In this document: piece by piece, positions 48,947 to 60,130 of the stretch
How positions within the stretch are numbered: the first letter of the stretch is position 1
Layout: every line of letters begins with the position of its first letter
Assembly (NCBI GenBank): GCA_037447655.1
Contig: JBBHKE010002360.1
Span: 95,395-159,394, forward strand
DNA: 64,000 nt
Source: Zygnema cylindricum
Taxonomy: Eukaryota; Streptophyta; Zygnematophyceae; Zygnematales; Zygnemataceae
Direction: 5' to 3'
Position numbers and translations under genes: made by a program
The notes under the pieces: model-generated
What the model was told of the DNA's origin: nothing
Databases searched by the model: none
Seen by the model: only the letters and a program-made list of their open reading frames with translations

Positions 48947-49448
48947 TATAACAGGGTTGCAGAGTTGTATACCTTGCAGGTTAGAAATAGGGCTACTATA
49001 GTCGCGGTTTATAGCAGCGCAAGTTCGATGACAGATTAGCGCATTATAGCAGCGTATCAACTTAGTAATCTAGCATAGCACCGCAGCGTGGTAGCATATC
49101 AACGCAGCGTAACAACATAGCAACGCCGCAGAATGTAGTTTGGTCCATATTGTTCTAGAAGATAGTTTGGATAGATCGTGGTTAACCAATAAGGTCCACG
49201 TGTGCATAAGTATAATACCAAGTTGATTGTCAGATAACTAGTTTAAATAGCCAAATAGACTTAGTGAAAAGCGAGACTCCTTTGCAGTAGACTTTTGCAG
49301 TGAGCTTTTAACTTGTAATCTCCTGCCGATCAATAAAGTTCAGCTCTTTATGTGAATGTTGTGTAACTCTGTTGTTGCTACGAGGGGATACTTGGGGTTT
49401 TTCCGTTGTGCATTGTGGGTGTGGTGCTATACTTTTATTCCTTTTACA
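48947..49448 (+). repeat. Gypsy-G 3' LTR
   Basis: 502 bp, starting TATAACAGGG (first dinucleotide TG mutated to TA) and ending CCTTTTACA. Preceded by GGAGGCAC as in gypsy-A. Confidence 0.85.
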
Positions 49449-51029
49449 GAAGGGTATTTACTCGTTAGCTTTGAGAATGCAACATTGTTTACAAGAAGAT
49501 AACTCGTCACAACTTGCAGCAAATGCTCAACCCCTATCGCAATAACTCCCTTCTCCAACACCTTACAAGCCTATTTAGTAGTGTTGTGTATCGGTAAAAA
49601 AATTATCGCGATAACACCGATACCGATAGTTATCGGTTATCGAACGGTCAGAGGTCCCGATATATCGGTCTGAGACCAACAAATTCCATATCGGCGATAA
49701 CTTAAAAAAATATAGTATGCATACAATAGTACTTTATAACATACTGTATTATATTATTTACTTTATATAGCGTGGCATGCCACGTATAAGAATCTGTTCC
49801 GTCTCTGTTTAACTGCGCTTTCTTACGGACAGCGCAGCACATAAGCGTTGGCCGGTTAACTGAACAGGAATTTTACGGTAACTTACGGAATTGTATCGAC
49901 AAACTGGTGAACATGGAACGGTAAAAGTACAACGGACGCAAAATAACATTCTGCGCGCCCCAGGAATCGAACGGACAACTTGGAATGAGAAAATACGAGC
50001 GGACGGCCAGCGTGAGCGCCGGCATCCCAGAATGGCTCTTTTGGCATCTTATGCCAAAATGCCAACAGATTGACACGTGACAGGTCCCCAGTGGATCCCA
50101 AGGAAGAAAGGGACAAAGCCATGGCGTCGGATGTGAAAGGTACATCGTTCTTACTGGATCCGTACCAAAACCGTACAGATCTCATGGCGGCTACTGTACT
50201 TTCTGTGTACTTTCTGTGCGATCTGATTGGTAGGCACCTCAGTAGATAGGGGTTGTTAGAAGGGCGCGTCCGGGGAATGACACGTACAGTTGAGTGTACT
50301 AGCCGTACATTTATCTGTACGGTCCGTACAAATATCGCCGATAGTTATCGATATCGGTGTTATCGCCGATAAAACCGATAAATATCGGGTATTTATCGGC
50401 GATAACACCGATAGCGATATATCGTACCAATATATCGATTATCGGGTACCCGAAAAAAGGTCCATATCGGTTATCGGCAAATCCTTACCGATACACAACA
50501 CTACTATTTAGCATCATTAATTCGCCCTCTAGTGTCTTCCGCCGTGAGAAACATGTCACCCTTAGGGGTGAAAGCTGGAATGTTAACGAGATACGTTTCA
50601 TGAATTGTTGTCCTACCGTTTGATGTGACTGAGGAACATGTGACTTTTATCGTCTCCATATAGCTCGCCAAATCGTTAATGACCATTACCTTGGTCTTAG
50701 ACAAAGACGAGTTCTCATCGCATCGAGGTAAGGTAACTTGTTTGACCCCCCTATGTTTTTGATCTTCTTCACTGGTACCTTAAAATAGGGGTCATGAAAT
50801 AGTTTGAACAACTACCATTGGTGAAGAAAGTCTTGGCCCTTGCTACATCTACCTCTTTCTTGATATGTTTATTAAAAAGAATTGTTATTTTTGTTTGCAC
50901 ACCTTGTAACTTATTGTTCCGACTAGACCCAACGGGAATTTCGGTGAGTTCATCCAGATCGAATATTACATGTTTTTTAGAGCCATGAGAATACTTTTCA
51001 GTTTCCGATGAACTTAACTCCGCCTTCAC
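49449..51029 (-). pseudogene. Decayed unidentified coding region split by a MITE
   Basis: Minus-strand protein-like frames flank the hAT-like MITE: 50769-51029 (HVIFDLDELTEIPVGSSRN), 50512-50704 (VMVINDLASYMETIKVTCSS) and, left of the MITE, 49449-49570 (KGVIAIGVEHLLQVVTSYLL). Removing the MITE and one TSD copy brings the last two pieces next to each other in one frame, apart from a TAG created in the duplicated CTATTTAG. I do not recognise the family. It could be an old transposon or a host pseudogene. Confidence 0.4.
49579..50503. mobile_element. hAT-like MITE with TATCGG-rich ends
   Basis: 925-bp non-autonomous DNA transposon. Perfect 18-bp terminal inverted repeats TAGTGTTGTGTATCGGTA (49579-49596; complement at 50486-50503) and a perfect 8-bp TSD CTATTTAG (49571-49578 and 50504-50511). 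The 8-bp TSD fits the hAT superfamily. Subterminal regions hold many TATCGG/CCGATA hexamers. No transposase. The middle (about 49850-50275) resembles a copia LTR. Confidence 0.9.
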
Positions 51030-51716
51030 CTCATCCGGACATCAATTGCAAGCTCTAATAACTCCACTCTTCACATTAATAATAAGGTGGTTTCTAATCC
51101 TACTGGCTTGACCATTGTATTTGAAGTTGAAATAGGTACATAAAAGATACATATACATATTTTATTATTCCCAAGTAGCCCACCGTTTGGAGCCTTAACA
51201 TGCTCCCACATTCCTCGAGGCATATGCATGGATGCTTGTGGCGAGGTTCGTGGAAGCTTCAAAGGCGGCTTGAATGACAACTTTAATGACGAATACTATG
51301 GCAGCTTCAATGGCGACTTCCTTGTAAAAGAGGACCGTCCTAAACAAATTCAAACTTCATGCGCGTAAATGATGCAATGTCTCTTTTTAAAAAATTGATA
51401 TGATATCTGTACAACAGAAAATACACGAATTTTACAAAAAGCATAAAAGCAACGAATACTACGTGAAAATTGTAAAAAAAATCCAAATTCGTAAGAAAAG
51501 AACAACTATGGCTCCCAACAAACTATTAAACCGATTTACTGGCACTTATAAACACATTGGCAAAATATTACGTGCGTGTTAGTATCAGATGCTTCAATGC
51601 AACAAAAGTGGCACATCAAGTACAATCAATTATTTTTTAGTTTTGCAAAGACCGGCATTATGCATCGGCACAGTGGCACATCGAGTAGCGGGTGAATCGA
51701 TGACAATATGAAGTGT
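51030..51716. other. Unassigned interval
   Basis: About 690 bp with no supported gene. The only long frames are short and lack recognisable motifs. Confidence 0.4.
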
Positions 51717-52897
51717 TAGTTTTGTGTATCGGTAGCCATTTTGTCAATAACCGATATGCCTTTTTTTTGGCATATTGATAATAGATTTATTGGGATATAT
51801 CGATACCTTTGTCATCGCGATGTGAAATTGTTGTTTATCGATTTTTTATCGCGATGACGGTTCGATAATTATCGGCGATAATTGTACGGTTAATACCGTA
51901 CAGCTGTACGGTTTATGTCGTTGAGCTGATCTTTAGTTCTTTCGTTATACAGAGTACTTAACAGATTGTTACACGTGGCATGTCACGCTATATACAACGA
52001 ATAATATATTACACTATGTTATAACTTAGGGTGAACTTCCATTAGAGGAAAAGTGGGGTAGTTTACTGGACGCCGTACGATTTCGTACGGATTCGTACCA
52101 TATTATTTTTTTTGTCAGACAAAACATGACGAAACATGTTAACTGGATGGCTCCAATGTTGTAGGCGTAAGTTTCAACCGTTAGATTCTTTACTTTTTTA
52201 GATTCGCGAAGCAATCGCGCACATTGTCCAGTGTGAAGAGACTCTCCTCGCGAGGAGAGTTTCTTCACAGTGGTCGCGTAGCATTGGTACACGTGAGATG
52301 TTAAAAAAATATCCACCACGAACAGGCGATGAGAAACGAACACGTCGTACACACCATATGCCTTCTGCCACGGTGTATGTAGGTCGACCGATATATTCTC
52401 GCACGCTCCTTGTGACATCCGCTGACCTTCAAAGTTTGCGGCGCCTTTTTGCCATTCTGTTTCGAAATTTTGATTTTCGATTTTAAAATTAAAATTTGGT
52501 CGCAAAATTTTCGTACGAATCATTAACTACCTCCGGTCGTACAAATATTATGTACAGATTTTCAGTTTGAATAATATTTTTAGATTTAAAGAATCTGAAA
52601 CTAGCATACGTGGCGCCAATCATAATTGAGAAACGATGTTTACTGGCACGACATAATGGAACGCCATGCCAGTAGACACCAGAAATAGACGTCTTCGCAT
52701 GTTTACTGGGAGCGCCTAATGGAGAACAGGCCTTATTAGCACTATTATACAACGTACTATATTTTTTCCCACTTATCGCCGATAAGGAATTTGCTGGTCT
52801 CGGAGCGATATATGGGGGGGACCCTCCACCGGTCGATAATCGATAGCTATCCGGCAGCGGTTTTATCGCGATAAGTTTATTAACCGATATACAACTG
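51717..52897. mobile_element. Second hAT-like MITE, inverted, with a nested insertion
   Basis: Opposite-orientation relative of the 49579 MITE. Reverse-complemented, its right end (CAGTTGTATATCGGTTA...GAGACCAGCAAATTCC...ATCGGCGATAA) and middle (GTATATAGCGTGACATGCCACGTGTAA) align with the first copy. Termini are diverged and no TSD is visible. It lacks the LTR-like centre and is interrupted by the element at 52029-52732. Confidence 0.75.
52029..52732. mobile_element. PIF/Harbinger-like MITE nested in the hAT-like MITE
   Basis: 704 bp flanked by TTA (52026-52028 and 52733-52735), the 3-bp TSD class of PIF/Harbinger. Left end GGGTGAACTTCCATTAG; right end, complemented, GGCCTGTTCTCCATTAG. The left end matches an end of the MITE at 60131-60784. 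It contains a long hairpin around 52229-52274. No transposase. Confidence 0.72.
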
Positions 52898-53560
52898 CTC
52901 ATGACAAATTCTTACTCGTATCCGTTGAACCTCGTAAACAATCCGACGGTCACATTTATTCGCTTATCTGTTACTTTATTCGTTCTTGACTACGTGAAAC
53001 ATGCATAGGCCTTGGGAGCTTTTCTGTTCGTTGTCGTTTAGCTCCTAACTTTTATTCTTCTCCTGCCCGTTATTTTTGGCCTGATGACCAAACAGAAAAC
53101 TATATGCTGAAAAAAAACGAGGAGGAGTCTGATCGGACGGTTGCGATATCACCCAGAAGATGTGGAGGTATTGGGAGTATTATCTAAGATATTGACCGTT
53201 AGAAAATAATTTTGTTCTGACCGTCTGCCGTGTTCCCTTTATCTAAAACTTTGGCAGTACAGTAGATGCTACAGTACTTTACATCACTTCTTTCATCTTT
53301 TTCTTCACACGTGGCGTTTTTGCATCTTGCTGCCATTTTTCACTGCATCTTTTCTCAGGTAGGAACCATCTGAGAATTTCCTAGTCCTGTGTCTCTAACT
53401 TTCTAGCTGTTTTTTAAAATTCTTTGCTCTTTTTACAGCTTTTTATCTATTGTTAACTTTCCTCCGTCCTCTTTGTCTATTTATCTCTCTCCCCTTCCTC
53501 TCCTTTTCTTTGCCTATTTCCTATCTTTACCTTATACAGGTTTTTTTCTGAAAGGAAATC
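52898..53560. promoter_or_regulatory. Upstream region of the 53561 gene
   Basis: About 660 bp. CT-rich leader sequence at 53460-53540 is typical of plant 5' UTRs. CAG-GTAGGAACC near 53358 and TTATACAG-G near 53540 could bound a leader intron. No clear TATA box was identified. Confidence 0.35.
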
Positions 53561-56500
53561 ATGGCTGCTGCTAATGCGGTCATCGGATCTGGAGTCATTC
53601 ATGTCAAAACCCTAAGGAATACCATGGCCGTCCGATCTGTTTCTTCTCCTTCTTGTTCACTTCTACGATTGTCTCCTGCTCTTGCTTGCCACGTGGCAGC
53701 CAGCAGATTATCTGCAGCTGCATCAACCAGCAAGGTGAGGAGTTGTGTTTTTGTCAAGTGGCCTTTTTGTTGGCCCTTTATCTTTTTTTTTCTTTTTATG
53801 CTCTCTTTCTCTCCTTCTCTGTTTTTTGTGCGCACTTTCTCCCTAATGGCGTGCGTCAATAATTCCGTTGACGTTCATTCAATTGGACAAGACCTGTCTA
53901 AAGGAAATTTTTATGTATATATTATGTCTACATCATGTACTCTGTGTATATTATGTGTTTATATCGTGTTTATGTATGTATCATGCTGACTGTGTTTATA
54001 TTATTTTCATTTACATATTATGTTCCCGTTAATATTAAGTCAGTATATATGCCGGTGGACATTGTGTTGCGGTTCCTGTGTGTTCCTTGTCCTGGGTGGT
54101 CTTAGGGTTTGATCGGTTAAAATGGACAGCAAGGACAGAGAACGGCAAGGAGACTGTGGACTTCTAAGGAGAAGGAGGTCTATGATGACAGTGATGTCAT
54201 TGTTTTACAGAGGGGACAGTAATGTAGTTGTTGGCGAGGAGGGATGGGACTTGCAGAATATCCGAGGACAGAGGGAGAGAGGGGGGGAGAGAGTGAAGGA
54301 AAGAAATACAGTTGTCTCTGCAAGAGTGTACATTTGTTATGTTAGACCCTGGGCGAGCAATATGTTGCATTGGACAGAACGAGAATGGAAAGCAAAGTGC
54401 GTGGGTGTAGAGAAAGGCTGACAGAACTGGAGAGTGGAAATTTTGAAGAAGCCTTGGCTGGTTGATACGTCTCTTTTTGTTTAATTTCAAGCTGGATGCG
54501 TTTGTGTATCTGTTTATGATTTGTGTGCGTGTGGGTCTTGTTCGTTTGCTTGTCTTTGGATTAGGCTCACTTATAAAAAAGGAGGGAGAGGAGTATAGTA
54601 CAGTGTGAATCTTTAATAGCGTTAATGACACCAATGATGTCCCGTTTTTGTTTTTTGCCCTTTGGACACAAACTAGCGCTATTAACATTAATTGTTTTTT
54701 TTTAACGCTAAGTATTTTGCAGTCTACAATTGTCCACATTATTTAGACCGGAAATGCAATTATGAACACTTCCTAAATATTTGTTATTCTAACTCTTATA
54801 ACTCTAATAGCGATTTACGGTGTAGTCTCAATCATCAAATCTGTGATATCAGTTGGATATTCTATATGTGGTTACCCCATAGTATACGTGTATTATACCA
54901 TATACGCATATCCTATGGGGTAACCACGTATCTTGTTTCCAATAGTTTTCATACATTTGAACTACACATAGAACAAAATGTACTTACTCTTTTAATATTT
55001 TTTTGTGCTTTACGTATGTCAAATATGTATGGTGCAAAGTAAGTATTCTATCTAATACGGCAAATGAATTTACTAATTGTCATCATGGCACATCGCCTCT
55101 TCCTCTACATATCATCCTCCTTCCTCAACAGGCGGAGTTACTCTAATTAAAACGGACATCACATTGGAAGGCCTTAAAATTTGTGAACCTTTGTGACACA
55201 CAGTATTGCCACAGTGGCGCAGGTTGTGTAAGATACTGTTTAGTACTTTCAGTCAATAATTTGTACTAAGTACTTACTGTACAGTAGTATTTCTATTCGT
55301 GGTCTGAACTGGGAGCTTTGGCTGTGTGACATTTGACCAGGCCTTTCCTTCTCTGGGCATCCGTGCGAGCCAACAGCCAGCCGACAAAACGACCAAGGTT
55401 AACACAGAATCTTTCCAAAGGCTTGGGCTGGTATTTCTACAGTTTCTGTTGATGAAATAGTTTAGTTTCTTTGCTTGCCATTTTTTGAAACCACCTTTGA
55501 GTTTCATTCATAAAGTTGTTTTCTGTAGGGTTTGTTGCTCATCATTTAATGTCTAATTTCTAATTCGTTTGGAGAGATGCACATGAATGGCAATGTTTTA
55601 GGCTTCAAAGCGCACATTGCAACAGACGTTGAAGTTGCATAATGATGGATTTTTTATCATTTTCTTACCATGTTTTGTCATGGTGCAGAATGTGCAACGG
55701 TCACAAAAGACAACAGAAATTCGTCTTATGTCTACTGCAATTGCTCTTCTGCCATTGATGTTAGCCTTTGTCGAAGCCGAACTTCCAAGAGCAATTCCTA
55801 TGGAGACATTTCGTAGCGACTGGACCTTGTCAGAAATCTCGCTTAAGGCTTTCTGTGAGTATTACCTGGTCTCTGTGGTTCTTTGCATGAGCGGTTTACA
55901 TGACGTAGTTATGTTTTAACTACTTGTTATTGCACTCAATCGCAGTCGATCAGACAGACAGAAGTCAGAAGTCAGAGTCAGAGTCAGAGTCAGAGTCAGA
56001 CACAGTCAGAGTCAGTCCCAAGTCAGTCAGTCAGTCATCAGTCTCAGTTGTCTCAGTTGATCAGTCGATCATCTTGTCATCTCGTCAGTTTGAACTATCT
56101 CATGGATACTCAGTTGCAACTTTACATATGAGGGCACTATATATGCAGTAATTTTGGCAGATTGTTCATGTGTATTTAATGAAATTGAAGGGGAACAGGA
56201 GTGGAGAAGAATGGATTTGACGACTTGCCTTTTTGATGGGCTTCATTAACCAGGTTATTGGAGGGGATGGATATGCAGATATGATCTTTGTATGTGTATT
56301 TTCATGGGGTGCTGTTGTGTTTGCTTCTATGAATGTAAGTTTCTGTTGTTCCCTCCCGTGTACCTTTACTGGAATAGCTTAAAAGGTTTTTTTTCTTTTT
56401 TCCCTTACGTTATCAGTATGTAGGTGTCTGTTGGACCTTGAATGCTAGAGTTAACTTTGGTAACCTTATAGCCCGTTCTTCAGCTCGTCTTTTATCATCG

Positions 56501-57901
56501 AGGGTTTTGCTTGAAGTGGCCCAATCGAAAGATCTTACCGTGTGATATGCCTAAGAAAAATTGGAAGCTTGAGAGGTGGAAAACATCTGAACTCTTACAA
56601 GGATGTAAGGTGTTTGTTTGTCTGTTATCTGTGTTGAGCGGGGATGTTATAGACTCAAGTCATGAAATGCTAAAACCGAACAGTGTGTCAATGATAAAGC
56701 CTTTTCAGCCTTGTTTTTTCATTTATTCCATAGGTTCGTCGTAAAAAATTACAAGTATTTTGGACACCATACACCTCTCATGAAGTGAGAGAACACTGGA
56801 AATTTTCCATCTACATAGGTTTACCCATTTCAGTAGGATGGCGCAATGGACACGCTCATGATCAGAAGAATGACTTCATATTTACCACATTATTAGTGTT
56901 TGTCATAAATTACGATTCGCTGTTTTTGTCTAAACTGTTCTCTCATTATCACATACCAAATAAAATGATGGCAACGAGGCTCTTTTCAGTCATGGCAATG
57001 ATGGCAGATGGCTCTTTTCTGACTAAAGAAGTCAATGAGGAAAAAAGATGAAACTTAAGAGCAGCTCCAGCAGGATGTCTAGTGTGCCATTGTTTAAGTT
57101 TTTCTAATTTTGAGAGGAAGGTTTTGTCTGTTTACACAGTTGCGTTGGACTTCTGCCCATAGTTTCTCGGTATATAATTATTTGTTGCTTATTAATTTCT
57201 TGTAATTTTTGCTCTCCAAAGCATCATTCTTATGCTGTATTGGGTTTGTTTTGCAGGACCCATACTATGAGAGTGATGAATATCGCAATGCTGGAGGAAA
57301 TGGTACACAGCACTGGATCTACACAAGGGTAAGATTTCTGATTTTTTCTGAGTGTGCTCACTGGAGGGTTTATCAGTCTGCCTTACACAGAAACCATAAA
57401 CTAGTATCTTTTACGTTTAATAATGAGAGTAAAACACCCTGTGACTTCCATTGACGGTGTATTTACTAATAAAGAATTTGCCATCCTTTGATTCGCCCAT
57501 GACTTTTATTATATGAGGTGTCTTAACTTAGGTTAGGGACAGCGACACATGGAGACATGCATGCCCCTTTTTTACCCTTCTCCAGATAAATTTTTTAGAG
57601 TGGATATTTTGGCATTATGTTTGTTCAGGAATACAGTTTTCTTTGAGCTATCGGTTCAAGATGGTCTTTAAAATGTTTTTTTGTCCAAATGTGTTTCTTG
57701 TGTTCCCTTTTTGGCACAAGAAAGCTTAGGTCATGAATTTCTTCTAAGACTGAATAATCCTATAACTATTGTTGTATTTTACAGGCTGAGGAGGAAGAAC
57801 AGGAAAACCGTGAGGAGCTATGGAGGGAGGAGCTCCGTAAACAAATTGGGGACAAGTTGGACGAAGTTAAGGAACTGGAAGAAGAGAAACAGCTCGTTTG
57901 A
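53561..57901 (+). CDS. Intron-containing nuclear gene, probable organelle-targeted membrane protein
   Basis: Not recognised by family. Exons I support: 53561-53734 (58 codons, donor AAG/GTGAGG), 55689-55854 (acceptor TGGTGCAG, donor TTCT/GTGAGT), 56254-56334 (27 codons, donor AAT/GTAAGT), 57257-57328 (24 codons, acceptor TTTTGCAG, donor AGG/GTAAGA) and 57785-57901 (38 codons plus TGA). Exon 1 is Ser/Ala/Arg-rich with almost no acidic residues, like a plastid or mitochondrial presequence. Exon 2 has a hydrophobic segment (MSTAIALLPLMLAFVEAELP). Exon 3 is a probable membrane helix (GYADMIFVCVFSWGAVVFAS). Exon 4 is DPYYESDEYRNAGGNGTQHW. Exon 5 is a Glu-rich helix ending EEKQLV. Exons 1, 3, 4 and 5 join in phase 0. 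Exon 2 ends in phase 1, so a further exon or another donor is needed between exons 2 and 3. The acidic coil suggests a peripheral anchoring role, but this is inference. Confidence 0.6.
54866..54929 (+). other. Intronic hairpin
   Basis: Inverted repeat inside intron 1. GTGGTTACCCCATAG (54868-54882) and its exact complement CTATGGGGTAACCAC (54913-54927) are separated by 30 bp that pair further in part (ATACGTGTAT / ATACGCATAT). Confidence 0.85.
55967..56042. repeat. Degenerate (GTCAGA/GTCAGT)n microsatellite
   Basis: Runs of AGTCAG hexamers between exons 2 and 3 of the 53561 gene. The surrounding open frame is a by-product of the repeat. Confidence 0.85.
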
Positions 57902-60130
57902 GAGGAACAACAATATTTATGTTTCTATAGTGAGTGGTGGTTATTCTTTAAATATTTCCTACAACCTCCTGTTATGTCAAAAACCATTTATTTATGAAAT
58001 CGAAGGTAGTCCCCGAGAAAAATAGTTGCATATGTTAGTTCCGGTACATGACTCTCGTCACTTTTCCCGAGAAGTAAACGAAAAATAGTACATGGCCTGT
58101 TAAATATCTCATCAGTATTGCCCTCGACAATTTTAATATTGCCAACAAGTGAGGCACGTGTAGTAGATACAAAAGCACTCTGCTCGTTTCTTAAGGCATG
58201 AGTGAATAGAAAAAGAACGATTTGTTGCTTTTATAGTCCCATTTTTTGTAATTCAATTTGTTGCAGTTGTTGTCAGGCCGATTAGACAGATAAAACTTTT
58301 GTACACAATCCTTAATCGAGTTTGCCTGCCGTCTTCTGCAGTTCCATGTAGTTTCAGTTTCAGTGAAGGATTTATCGGTGTTTGTTGGTCATCTGGTTTT
58401 GTTTATGAAATTTGTTAAACAATGTGGACAGTATATCGCGAATTCGTTGTAAGCCTTAATAAAACTAAACGTGGGTGCCGGGTTTTTTGTCCTTCAGGAC
58501 GTCCTTTGTCCTTCTACGTCCTTCCTTTCGTCCTCCCTATTGTCCTTTTTGTGTATTTGTCCTTTTGTCCTTTTTTGTCCTTCAAGACTTTCTTTCTTTT
58601 CCTTGAACGCTAATTTTTTAAACGGTTCAAAAACAACCGCGTCATCTGAAACTGAAAAAGATTGATTAATACTACTGTAGGCCACACGCTGATAATTTCT
58701 TCACCCTACCAACTAAAATAAATGAAAACATTTACAACAATCCTTTATTGCATGATGGTGAACCATCAAGTAGAGGGAATAAAAAATAGAGCGTGTGCAA
58801 GAGGTCAAACAACCAAAGACCCAGTACATTAGAAACAAATGACAAGTGGTCACTAAAATCAACTAATACGGGTGAAATTAGCCACAGACCAGTATGACCA
58901 AGGGCCAATGGCAGCCTGGAACATGACTCAACTCATTTCTTGAGCCCAAAGGGATGCAGAAAGTCTGAAAAGAAGTGAAATTATCTCTCTTTTCTTTCGC
59001 TGATTTTGGGCGAAGGAACACTGAAGCTATGGATGTAAATTATATGAAATAGTGTTATTGTGAGCTACAGTGCTTTGAAAAACATATCACAAAATAGGAG
59101 TGACATTGTCTTTAAATTGGCGAAAATTGACCAAATACTAAGTGAATACTTGACCCAACTATGACTCCTAAAAGCGAGCTCAACCTCGGAAGTTTCCACT
59201 CCTTAGTGGGTCCCTTAAGAAGTCCCAAAACACGTCAACGATCCACAACTCCAATAGCAAATCGAAAAGAATAGAAGCATGCACATATATAAAGGCCCTT
59301 GACAGGTGATAAAACTGTTAGTTTTGGGTGAAGGCTTTGAGATCCTTTTCCCTTGAACTAACGCCGTTCACAAGTACGAAGGACCTTGTCAAAAGCTTCG
59401 TGCAAAAACTCGATTAATCTCAACTGTCGTGGAGATAAAATCGTCCATAAGATCTTGGTTTCCATAATCACACTCCTTACCTTGAGCGGCAATTCTCGCC
59501 GCCGCAACATTGTGGATTGCCACTTGACTCGCTCTCGAGCTAAGTGGTCCAGAGTCTCGGCATGGCAATATGTCCACATACATAAATAAAACGAACACTG
59601 TTGATGGGAACCACATGAATTTAGCGCATAGGAACATTTTGTGAGATCTCCCAGCCTCAAGGAATAGTCGCAATAGTGGCCCTAATAGTGTGGTGTGCCC
59701 AAATCATTTGGTCTTATGATAACAATGAAGCGACTAGACATAATCTAGTTTAAGGGGCCACACCCGCAAGCTCACCACACTATTTATCGTATTCAAGTTA
59801 ATTACACTACGTCAATTCGCTACTTTTTTTACGGAAAACCATAAAACCAGCGTTAACAACACTATTTAAGGGAATGGACTACAATTTGCCACGCACTAAA
59901 TTAGTATTATATGTTATAATTTTGCATTAACACTAATAAATCCTTACTAGATATAAAGATGGCTCATGTAGAGAGCCAAGTATGGGCAAATGTTTGAATG
60001 GAAGACCTTATTAAGAAGGCACGATGGTAAACCATTTGAGTACACGAGGAAAAAAAACAAAAAAGTGGACGACAAAGAGGAAACTGAAAACTGAACTTGG
60101 AGGGAAGCAAGTTAAACAATGGTAGGCTAA
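57902..60130. other. Intergenic region 3' of the 53561 gene
   Basis: The 3' UTR probably begins here; AATAAA-type signals occur (for example TTAATAAAAC near 58458). A GTCCTT-rich minisatellite is at 58488-58592. Two overlapping minus-strand frames at 59358-59673 are open but in conflict with each other and have no motif, so no gene is called. Confidence 0.5.
58488..58592. repeat. GTCCTT minisatellite
   Basis: About ten degenerate units of (T)TTGTCCTT over 105 bp, pyrimidine-rich on the plus strand. Confidence 0.8.

Noticed and set aside
49579-50503. TATCGG-rich region as a replication origin or operator array
   Set aside because: Perfect terminal inverted repeats and an 8-bp TSD identify it as a transposon. 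The hexamers are subterminal repeats typical of hAT-like elements.
55924-56151. Ser/Glu-repeat ORF as the missing exon of the 53561 gene
   Set aside because: The acceptor before it (AATCGCAG) is good, but the frame is driven by the GTCAGA microsatellite and ends in a stop without a fitting donor.
56740-56811. Candidate exon (RRKKLQVFWTPYTS...) between exons 3 and 4
   Set aside because: It has an acceptor-like TTCCATAG and a donor-like ATAGGTTT, but exons 3 and 4 already join in phase 0 and this piece would end out of phase.
59358-59673. Two overlapping minus-strand ORFs of 94-100 codons
   Set aside because: They compete for the same bases in different frames and show no motif, so neither can be supported.
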